Source: Candidatus Sulfopaludibacter sp. SbA3
GTDB taxonomy: Bacteria > Acidobacteriota > Terriglobia > 20CM-2-55-15
Direction of reading: 5' to 3'
Assembly: GCA_945861845.1 (NCBI GenBank)
Contig: CAMAWS010000009.1
Location: 1 to 16,899 of the forward strand
Length of the DNA: 16,899 bases
Part shown: positions 8,185 through 14,174 of the stretch, in pieces
Numbering within the stretch: position 1 is the first letter of the stretch
How the letters are laid out: every line of letters begins with the position of its first letter
Made by a program: the position numbers and the translations under genes
The notes under the pieces: generated by a model
Database searches by the model: none
What the model was told of the DNA's origin: nothing
Seen by the model: the letters and a program-made list of their open reading frames with translations, nothing else

Positions 8185-8221
8185 GGCAAGATTTTTCACT
8201 TCCGGCAAACCGCCCGAGGTC

Positions 8222-8233
8222 TAGAATGAAGCC
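8222..8233 (+). promoter_or_regulatory. Candidate -10 box directly before the Uma2 gene
   Basis: TAGAAT at 8222-8227 ends six bases before the ATG at 8234. There is no Shine-Dalgarno sequence. A -35 element is not clear (CTTCCG or TTCCGG near 8199-8205 at best). The geometry would give a leaderless transcript. Motif-based inference only. Confidence 0.35.
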
Positions 8234-8791
8234 ATGGTGATTACGACCTCGCCCTTGGTCAAAACCTACACGCTCCAGGAATTCTGGGATCTGCCGGAAC
8301 CCTCCGACCGCTCGAAGCTGGAGTTGATCAAGGGAGTGCTCTACATGACACCTCCGCCGGGCGACCTTCACAACGAGGCCTTCGCCGATTTGAACGTCCA
8401 GCTTCAGCGCGCTATCGACCGCCACGAGTATAGCGGCAAAATCTACGCGCCACGCGCTGCCATCTGGGTGGACGACGACACATACCTCGAACCCGATCTC
8501 ATGTACATTTCAGATGAACTGAAGGCAGAAATGAAGCCACAGCATTGGACTCGGGCCGACATCGTTGTCGAAATCATTTCTCCATCAAACGCCAATTACG
8601 ACCGAAAGACCAAGTCCGACACTTATAGCGCCATGGGTGTTCGGGAGATGTGGCTTGTCGATCTCGAGACCAAGGAAGTCGAAGTGCGGTCATTTGAGTC
8701 GGGCAAGAGCGCGTCCTACAAAAACGGAGATACTCTGCGTTCGGAAGTCCTTCCGAAAATCGAGATTCCTGTCACCGCCCTGTTTTCCTGA
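8234..8791 (+). CDS. Uma2-family putative restriction endonuclease-fold protein
   Basis: 185-aa protein of the Uma2 (DUF820) family, which has a PD-(D/E)XK nuclease fold. Conserved pieces are visible: LELIKGVLYMTPPPG (29-43), the acidic PD at 87-88 in YLEPDLMYIS, VVEIISPSN with Glu113 (111-119), a lysine-rich DRKTK, and the family hallmark YSAMGVREMWLVD (131-143). Family length is 180-200 aa, so it is full-length. The biological role of Uma2 proteins is not established; they occur in many copies in cyanobacteria and some soil bacteria. Here it stands alone between two toxin-antitoxin loci and faces hipA. The start is ATG 8234; no ribosome-binding site is visible. Confidence 0.88.
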   Translation: MVITTSPLVKTYTLQEFWDLPEPSDRSKLELIKGVLYMTPPPGDLHNEAFADLNVQLQRAIDRHEYSGKIYAPRAAIWVDDDTYLEPDLMYISDELKAEMKPQHWTRADIVVEIISPSNANYDRKTKSDTYSAMGVREMWLVDLETKEVEVRSFESGKSASYKNGDTLRSEVLPKIEIPVTALFS

Positions 8792-8836
8792 GTAGTTACT
8801 TCGCTTCAGTGCGCTGCTTCAATTCTTGAGTGAGTG

Positions 8837-10099
8837 TCAGATAGAAAAGCCGGGATAGACGAACGCTCCGCGAATCGTCTCAGCATCTTTTTCCGAAACA
8901 CTGCAGGTCCGCAATGTGTCATACCAGGTGCCGGCGACCTGTTTCTGCATGTCATTGACGATTTTACCGGCTTCATCCTTCTCAAGCAGAAAGCGTGCAT
9001 GCTGCGAGAGAATGTTCTTCGCATTGGCGTATCGGCCCATGTCGCCGCAATCCATGGCAAGGTCACGGCGCTCCTGGGCGACGACCGGTGAGGGCGTCAG
9101 ATCAAAGGCGGGTGACAGCTTCCAATCTTTCTCCTTCGCAATCACAGCATGATTGCGCGGATGATCGTCGATGTTCGAGATGAGCGCGTTGAAACACATC
9201 CTGCGAAACAGTTCGCGGGCATCTCTCTTCGGTTCAGCAACAATCCGGCGCAGTTCCTCGACCAGGATCACATAAGACCAACGCGTCTGCATTGTCACCG
9301 ATTCATCTGCGCGCAGGATCGTTAGCCCGCTGACCATGCGCGAGCGCGTATATCCCCCGGCCGCCTTCTCGCGGTCGAAACGCTTGATGAGCAGGACATC
9401 CCTGCTACCGATTGTTTCAATTCGGCTTTCCGCCGTCTTGATTCCGCACTCGCGGGCAAGCCGGAGCATGGCGTGCTCGACGCGCGTATTGTTCCACCGG
9501 TCATCCGCGCGATTGAATTTCGCCACCCAAAGCGCGTCATCGTCCTGAACGACGGCCTTCGGACGCGCCCCTCCCATCGACGTTTCGAGTAACAGGAGAT
9601 CCTGGACCTGCGGTGCATCCGGATCGTTCGGAAGGTCGTCCTTAACCAGCGCGTCGGCGAGAGTCTGGAGTTTTTCGAGATCGAGCGTCTTGTTGAACTT
9701 CCGCAGCGGCGCCGGCGGGACGTTGCTCAGGCCAAAGCCGAGAGCGCCGGCGCGATCGTCCGGCGATTCCAGAAGATAGTCCATCTCGCCTAGCTGCACT
9801 TTGCCAACATGCCTCTCGATGACAAGGCGGCCCCAGTAGTCCGGCCCAGCGTCGCGCAAAGCGCCGAAGACACCGTTCAACCGGGCAGTCTCATATGTCC
9901 GCGTTGAGAGTTTGAGTTCGACCGGATCGATCTCAAGCGCCTGCCGATTCTCCATGTACGAGCGGCCGTAAATGAATCGCCCGAGGGCATCGTCCCTCGC
10001 GTTTCTTGTGAGAACAAACTTGCCTGCCGTTACCGCGGAAACCTGCCCCGGGAGCGTGATGTAAACAAAGCACTCGGAAGCGGAGCCCTTAGAAATCAT
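8837..10099 (-). CDS. hipA: HipA-family serine/threonine kinase toxin
   Basis: 420-aa type II toxin kinase; the E. coli HipA phosphorylates glutamyl-tRNA synthetase and induces dormancy. The N-terminal HipA_N/couple-hipA region contains GRSYMENRQALEIDPVEL-like sequence. The Gly-rich loop with the regulatory serine context is SMGGARPK (174-181), the ATP-binding strand is LWVAKFNR (190-197), the catalytic loop is NIDDHPRNH (309-317), and the metal-binding motif is AFDLTP (331-336). All kinase motifs look intact. I chose the ATG at 10097-10099, which overlaps the end of hipB by 11 bases, because the protein aligns from there; an ATG at 10150 would add 17 residues inside hipB. The cellular target is not known for this homologue. 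Confidence 0.92.
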   Translation of the reverse strand: MISKGSASECFVYITLPGQVSAVTAGKFVLTRNARDDALGRFIYGRSYMENRQALEIDPVELKLSTRTYETARLNGVFGALRDAGPDYWGRLVIERHVGKVQLGEMDYLLESPDDRAGALGFGLSNVPPAPLRKFNKTLDLEKLQTLADALVKDDLPNDPDAPQVQDLLLLETSMGGARPKAVVQDDDALWVAKFNRADDRWNNTRVEHAMLRLARECGIKTAESRIETIGSRDVLLIKRFDREKAAGGYTRSRMVSGLTILRADESVTMQTRWSYVILVEELRRIVAEPKRDARELFRRMCFNALISNIDDHPRNHAVIAKEKDWKLSPAFDLTPSPVVAQERRDLAMDCGDMGRYANAKNILSQHARFLLEKDEAGKIVNDMQKQVAGTWYDTLRTCSVSEKDAETIRGAFVYPGFSI

Positions 10100-10430
10100 T
10101 GTCCAGCCCTCCGCTCTTACGGGCTCGCGTTTTCTCCTTAGCGGCGGCAAAGATCAAGCCTTGCTCATCGCTAGCAGGATTCGCCACGTTCTCCAGCGGC
10201 TGCAACAGATCGTACGCCCAGAGCAAAGCGGCATAGACGCCAATGCCGGTCGAGGCTTTGCCCTTTTCGGCATCCATTACGGCGCGACGGCCGGTCCCTA
10301 TTTTTTGAGCGGCCTCCTCGATTGTGTAGTTCCGCCGGATCCGGGCGATGCGGAGGTTTTCTCCCAGACGGTTTATCGCCTGTTCGACCGGATAAGGCGG
10401 GGCTTGCATTAGCTGATTCCTAGCGGTCAT
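10089..10430 (-). CDS. hipB: HipB-like XRE-family antitoxin/repressor
   Basis: 113-aa helix-turn-helix protein. Residues about 22-60 form an XRE/Cro-type domain (LGENLRIARIRRNYTIEEAAQKIGTG then RRAVMDAEKGK), with a C-terminal extension ending in a basic, probably disordered tail (KTRARKSGG). It should neutralise HipA and repress the operon by binding the palindrome just upstream. The ATG at 10428-10430 is preceded by AAGGA but with short spacing. An internal ATG at 10409 also has a good AGGA eight bases upstream, so the protein could start at residue 8. It overlaps hipA by 11 bases. Confidence 0.88.
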   Translation of the reverse strand: MTARNQLMQAPPYPVEQAINRLGENLRIARIRRNYTIEEAAQKIGTGRRAVMDAEKGKASTGIGVYAALLWAYDLLQPLENVANPASDEQGLIFAAAKEKTRARKSGGLDNDF

Positions 10431-10435
10431 AGTTC

Positions 10436-10474
10436 CTTAAAAGCATCTTAAACTATTTAACATGCTCTTAAAAG
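10436..10474. promoter_or_regulatory. HipB operator candidate: 25-bp palindrome flanked by CTTAAAAG repeats
   Basis: An interrupted palindrome spans 10442-10466: AGCAT-C-TTAAA, centre CTA, TTTAA-C-ATGCT. It has ten pairs per arm and one mismatch. On each side is the octamer CTTAAAAG (10436-10443 and 10467-10474), itself a direct repeat. The block lies immediately upstream of hipB in a markedly AT-rich patch and would cover a possible minus-strand -10 (TTAAAT). This is what an autoregulatory operator of an XRE antitoxin should look like; binding is inferred. Confidence 0.6.
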
Positions 10475-10569
10475 AATTTTTCCAGATGGTTGAAATAGAG
10501 ATTTATCGCTCTACAGTCCATTCCTTTCCCCCTTTTCCTTCAGTAGCCGGATTTGCGATTCGCTTCCTG

Positions 10570-10584
10570 TAGAATTATTTTCCA
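10570..10584 (+). promoter_or_regulatory. Candidate -10 box directly before the YcaQ-like gene
   Basis: TAGAAT at 10570-10575 ends nine bases before the ATG at 10585. No Shine-Dalgarno sequence is present in the T-rich gap and no clear -35 is seen. The position suggests a transcript with almost no leader. The rest of the hipB-ycaQ gap (10475-10569) shows a pyrimidine-rich tract and nothing else I can name. Confidence 0.35.
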
Positions 10585-11631
10585 ATGTTGCCCCTTCATC
10601 GCCTTCGCGCCCGCGCGATCTCTCATTCCCTCTTTCCTCCATCAACTCTGCGGGCCGCCATAGACCGCCTGGGTTTCGTTCAAGCGGATCCTATTCGATC
10701 GCCGGCCCGGGCGCAGGATCTGATTCTTCGTCACCGCGTGACCGGATATCGTGCCGGCGGCCTGGAGCGGCACTACCCTTCGTTGAATGTCGAGGAAGAC
10801 TCTCTGTACGCTTACGGATTTGTTTCCCGGAGGGTCTGGCGCCTGATCCATCCGCGGAAGACGACCGGCTTGTCGGCGCTTGAAAGGAAGGTCTTCGAGG
10901 TGGTCCGCAAATTCGGCCGGATGCACCCACGAGAATTGGAATCTCATCTGGGCCGTGAGCGTGTCATCAATGCCTGGGGCGGCTATTCCAAGGCGACAAC
11001 ACAGGCATTGGACGACCTGCACTATCGCGGACTGCTCCGCGTTGCGCGACGCGAAAATGGAATCCGCACCTACGAAGCCGCGCCTCCCCCTGCCGATCCG
11101 CTTCCGTCGGCAGAACGATTGCGGCAACTCGTCCTGGCGATCGCCTCCATTCTCGCGCCGGCGCCACAAAAGACGCTTCAGGCAAACCTCGCAAGGTACC
11201 GGCGCCTGGGAAGTGTCCGGACCGTGCTAAGCGACATGCGGTGTTCCGGTGAACTCGAGAGCGAGACAGTCGATGGCATTGCATATGTCTGGCCTGCTTC
11301 TGCAAAAGTCGCCTCAGATGGACCGTCTATGGTGCGATTCCTGGCCCCCTTCGATCCGTTGGTGTGGGATCGCCGGCGGTTCGAACATTTCTGGAACTGG
11401 CCGTACCGTTTCGAAGCTTATACGCCGGTGGCGAAGCGTATCCGTGGGTACTACGCGATGCCGGTATTATGGCGTCACCAGATTATCGGTTGGGCAAACG
11501 CCAACGTGGCTGGAGGAAGCCTGCACGTCGATGTGGGGTTTGTTGACAAACGTCCGCGGGAGAAAGATTTTCGCGTGGAACTCGACGCGGAGATCGCGCG
11601 CATGGAGTGGTTTCTCGGGGAACAGCAATGA
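10585..11631 (+). CDS. Winged-helix DNA glycosylase, YcaQ/AlkX family (HTH_42)
   Basis: 348-aa member of the HTH_42 family whose best known members, E. coli YcaQ and Streptomyces AlkZ, unhook interstrand DNA crosslinks and excise bulky alkylated bases. The catalytic Q-x-D motif is QAD at 33-35, within FVQADPIRSPARAQDLIL, matching the YcaQ type rather than the AlkZ Q-x-Q type. Winged-helix segments follow in the middle. The C-terminal beta-barrel signature is strong: LAPFDPLVWDRRRFEHFW then YRFEAYTPVAKRIRGYYAMP. It is shorter than YcaQ (about 410 aa), mainly at the C-terminus. Its stop overlaps the next gene's ATG (ATGA). The damage substrate is not predictable from sequence. Confidence 0.88.
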   Translation: MLPLHRLRARAISHSLFPPSTLRAAIDRLGFVQADPIRSPARAQDLILRHRVTGYRAGGLERHYPSLNVEEDSLYAYGFVSRRVWRLIHPRKTTGLSALERKVFEVVRKFGRMHPRELESHLGRERVINAWGGYSKATTQALDDLHYRGLLRVARRENGIRTYEAAPPPADPLPSAERLRQLVLAIASILAPAPQKTLQANLARYRRLGSVRTVLSDMRCSGELESETVDGIAYVWPASAKVASDGPSMVRFLAPFDPLVWDRRRFEHFWNWPYRFEAYTPVAKRIRGYYAMPVLWRHQIIGWANANVAGGSLHVDVGFVDKRPREKDFRVELDAEIARMEWFLGEQQ

Positions 11632-12026
11632 TTACGCGAGAAGAAGCCTTCTTGATTTTCGACAAATTGCGGGCCGACGGGTCCGTGGTGTTTTGCATGG
11701 GACGATTGTCTGGCTGGACCTTCGCACTTCGAGCGAAGGTTGTCTCGGCTTCCAGGCAAGAGATCATTGTGGTATCCGCTGACAGGCACTCCGGGTCGAT
11801 GTCTCTTCGCCTGGATGTGGATGATTTGCTCCTTCGATACGCAGAGCCTCGTGACGTTCCCATGCTTCAAGGCCTGCACGAGCGCGACATGAATCTGGCT
11901 TCAATCGTGGTCGGCCTGCCGTTGCGCCTGCGGCCCGCCGATCTTCGGGCGCGGTTGCTGGAAGCGCCTCCGCGGGAAATGTTGTTTTTCCTGGAGCTGC
12001 CAAACGAAGAAGAATTGCGGCAATGA
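11628..12026 (+). CDS. Small unknown protein coupled to the YcaQ-like gene
   Basis: 132-aa protein that I cannot assign. It begins MITREEAFLIFDKLRADGS, has a predicted beta-rich middle (FALRAKVVSASRQEIIVVSA, SMSLRLDVDDLLLRY), and a leucine/arginine-rich region near the end (GLPLRLRPADLRARLLEAPP). There is no signal peptide, membrane helix or metal-binding cluster. The ATG at 11628 overlaps the glycosylase stop by four bases, so I prefer it to an upstream ATG at 11607 that would lie inside the previous gene. Tight coupling suggests joint expression with the glycosylase, but no function follows from that alone. Confidence 0.75.
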   Translation: MITREEAFLIFDKLRADGSVVFCMGRLSGWTFALRAKVVSASRQEIIVVSADRHSGSMSLRLDVDDLLLRYAEPRDVPMLQGLHERDMNLASIVVGLPLRLRPADLRARLLEAPPREMLFFLELPNEEELRQ

Positions 12027-12087
12027 CGCCCATGGTGCTGGCTAATGCGGCATTCGTAGCGCGCGGCCGCCGTTGCACAATTTGCTT

Positions 12088-12147
12088 TTGGTTCCGTTCA
12101 ACGACGGACTATAAAGGGTGCCACGTCATCCCCTTGAGAGGAACCCC
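12088..12147 (+). promoter_or_regulatory. Candidate gdhB promoter and ribosome-binding site
   Basis: TTGGTT (12088-12093), 16 bp, TATAAA (12110-12115) resembles a sigma-70 promoter, giving a leader of about 25-30 bases. GAGAGGAA (12136-12143) before the ATG at 12148 is a good ribosome-binding site and decides this start over an upstream in-frame GTG at 12118. Confidence 0.4.
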
Positions 12148-13581
12148 ATGAAGAAACTGTTGCTTCCCGCTGTCGGAATTGGAATAGGTCTCCTGGTTGG
12201 ATTTGGACAAACGCCACAGCGACCGGATTCGGCGACGACAGTCGCGGCTCCTCCGGAGCAGTTCAGTTTGCGCGTTGTGACACGGGGGCTGGCGGGTCCG
12301 ATCGAAATGTCGATGGGACCCGACGGTTATTTGTGGCTGACCGAGCGAACAGGACCTCGCGTAACGCGCGTGAATCCGGCCGACGGTGCGAGAGAAGTCG
12401 CTGTGACCATCCCCGAAGTGCACGCGAGCGTCGGTCAGGACGGTTTGCTGGGATTGGCTTTGCACCCGGAACTCCTGCGCGGGACAGGCAACGACTATGC
12501 TTACGTCGTTTTCACATATGACAATGCGCCCGGCACGACGTTCGATCGCCGCATGACCGTCCGTCGATACACCTATAACCGGCAGGCGCGCACGCTGGGC
12601 AACGCGATGGATCTGCTTAGCGGATTGCCGGCAGGCGACGACCACGTTTCAGGCCGCATCGCCTTCGGTCCCGATCAGAAGCTGTACCTCAGCCTGGGAG
12701 ATCAGGGAAACAACTTCGGCCGGAATCGCTGCACGCCCAATCGCGCGCAGGAATTGCCCGGAGCCGCGGAAGTTCGCGCGCGCGACTGGACGAAATATCA
12801 AGGCAAAATCCTTCGGCTGAATCTTGACGGTTCCATTCCGGCAGATAATCCCACGCCCGGCGGCGTACGCAGCCATATCTATTCCTATGGACATCGGAAT
12901 GTGCAGGGGCTTGTTTTCGGGACCGACGGCAAACTGTATGCCTCGGAGCACGGCCAGGGTAGTGACGATGAGGTGAATATCATTGAGGCCGGCAAGAACT
13001 ACGGCTGGCCGAATGTGGCTGGGTATAAGGATGATCAATCTTATGTCTACGGTATCTGGTCGCAATCGGAGCCGGAACCTTGCAGTTCTTTATTAGGCAT
13101 CAGCGGACAAGACATCAATCTCATACCGAAGTCCGTTCCCGTTCAAAAGGAAAGCGAGTGGAATCATCCGGATTTCAGAGAGCCTCTGAAGACATTCTTC
13201 ACCGTCGCGAATGGATATGACTGGCAGGTGTCGGGCAGCGCAACGATCGCTCCGTCCGGTCTGGGCATTTACACAACGAATGCAGGCGGGATTCCAAACT
13301 GGGCGAATTCCCTTCTCGTGCTCAGTCTTACGAAGGGGCGCGTGTATCGCCTGAAGTTGAGCGCGGATGGTAGATCCGTCGTAGGCGAGCCACAAGAGTA
13401 TTTCCGTTCTGTAAATCGGTATCGCGATATAGCCATCGGTCCGGATAACCGCACAATCTATCTGGCAACGGATGTACAGGGCCGAACTACTGACGAAGCC
13501 GGGGCGAATACACAGGCTCTCGACACTCCAGGGGCCATTCTTGAGTTCAAATACGGCGGTAGTGCGACGGGTCCAAACTAA
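12148..13581 (+). CDS. gdhB: Soluble PQQ-dependent glucose dehydrogenase (sGDH)
   Basis: 477-aa periplasmic quinoprotein that oxidises glucose and other aldoses to lactones. A signal peptide is evident (MKKLLLPAVGIGIGLLVGFG). The six-bladed beta-propeller matches the Acinetobacter sGDH closely, beyond the broader sorbosone dehydrogenase family: YTYNRQARTLGNAMDLLSGL, DHVSGRIAFGPDQKLY (165-180), GKILRLNLDGSIPADNP (219-235), GHRNVQGL (248-255), SDDEVNIIEAGKNYGWPNV (272-290), ESEWNHP and NRYRDIAIGPD. The probable catalytic base is His166 and the PQQ-binding arginine Arg250, equivalent to His144 and Arg228 in the Acinetobacter enzyme. PQQ synthesis genes are not in this window. A short tail (GGSATGPN) extends beyond the expected C-terminus, just before an in-frame downstream gene. 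Confidence 0.9.
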   Translation: MKKLLLPAVGIGIGLLVGFGQTPQRPDSATTVAAPPEQFSLRVVTRGLAGPIEMSMGPDGYLWLTERTGPRVTRVNPADGAREVAVTIPEVHASVGQDGLLGLALHPELLRGTGNDYAYVVFTYDNAPGTTFDRRMTVRRYTYNRQARTLGNAMDLLSGLPAGDDHVSGRIAFGPDQKLYLSLGDQGNNFGRNRCTPNRAQELPGAAEVRARDWTKYQGKILRLNLDGSIPADNPTPGGVRSHIYSYGHRNVQGLVFGTDGKLYASEHGQGSDDEVNIIEAGKNYGWPNVAGYKDDQSYVYGIWSQSEPEPCSSLLGISGQDINLIPKSVPVQKESEWNHPDFREPLKTFFTVANGYDWQVSGSATIAPSGLGIYTTNAGGIPNWANSLLVLSLTKGRVYRLKLSADGRSVVGEPQEYFRSVNRYRDIAIGPDNRTIYLATDVQGRTTDEAGANTQALDTPGAILEFKYGGSATGPN

Positions 13582-13590
13582 GGGAATCGC

Positions 13591-14166
13591 GTGGACGGGT
13601 CGAAGGTGAAGGATGTCGAACTCAATTTCGAAGATGCGTTCGACGCTTCCCCGCAAGCCAACGCAAAACGCCTCGTCGACATGAAAGCCGAAAGCACGCA
13701 ACACAATCTAGGCGACATCCGGAGAGATATCAATTTGTCGGCGTTTGCGCTGAAAATCCTGCGCAGGAATGAGGTCTCGCGTTTCTCTTTTGAGAGGGTT
13801 GGCGACCGCAGGATCGGAGGAATCTCTACCTGGGCGATCCATTTTCGCGAACTAACGGGCCGATCATTCGTCGTGGGCGGAAGAGACGAGACGCTCTATT
13901 CGACCGGAACACTGTGGATCGAGCCGGAGACGGGACGAATTCTCCAGACCGAATTCATGGTTGAGAATCCCTATACGGAGTCGACCATCCGGGGCAGGAC
14001 GGTTGTGACCTACGGTTCTGTTGAGAAAGTTCAGATCCTGGTTCCGGTCCTGATGGTCGAGCAGTATCAGAGCCAGTACAACACCGTCGATTGCCGGGCC
14101 GACTATTCCAACTTCCGGCGATTCGAAGTCGACGTCCAGTTCGAGATTCGTCCTCCGCAACAGTAA
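13591..14166 (+). CDS. Unknown protein, probably a 5'-truncated remnant of a larger secreted family
   Basis: 191-aa reading frame with no signal peptide. Its body (HNLGDIRRDINLSAFALKIL, RFSFERVGDRRIGG, TWAIHFRE, then TLWIEPETGRILQTEFMV) resembles, from memory, the C-terminal part of a hypothetical secreted protein family common in Acidobacteriota. Those members also carry a signal peptide and an N-terminal helical region ending in a 'FRDV.EVDG..V.DR' motif. Here the sequence starts at about the VDG of that motif (GTG at 13591). It lies in the same frame as gdhB and only nine bases after its stop. TAAGGGA, which includes the gdhB stop, could serve as a ribosome-binding site, so translation is possible. 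Function unknown; it may be decaying. Confidence 0.6.
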   Translation: MDGSKVKDVELNFEDAFDASPQANAKRLVDMKAESTQHNLGDIRRDINLSAFALKILRRNEVSRFSFERVGDRRIGGISTWAIHFRELTGRSFVVGGRDETLYSTGTLWIEPETGRILQTEFMVENPYTESTIRGRTVVTYGSVEKVQILVPVLMVEQYQSQYNTVDCRADYSNFRRFEVDVQFEIRPPQQ

Positions 14167-14174
14167 GCCAGTTC

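Noticed and set aside
7978..8208. Minus-strand 76-codon frame in the parE-Uma2 gap
   Set aside because: No Shine-Dalgarno sequence, no known domain, and it runs through a REP-like palindrome and overlaps the end of parE; at most a remnant of an older gene.
8792..8836. A bidirectional terminator between Uma2 and hipA
   Set aside because: The 45-bp convergent gap has only weak pairing (GAAGC/GCTTC-like fragments) and no T run, so I do not call it.
13093..13704. Minus-strand 203-codon frame opposite gdhB and the truncated gene
   Set aside because: Composition is shadow-like and it lies antisense to an unambiguous sGDH.
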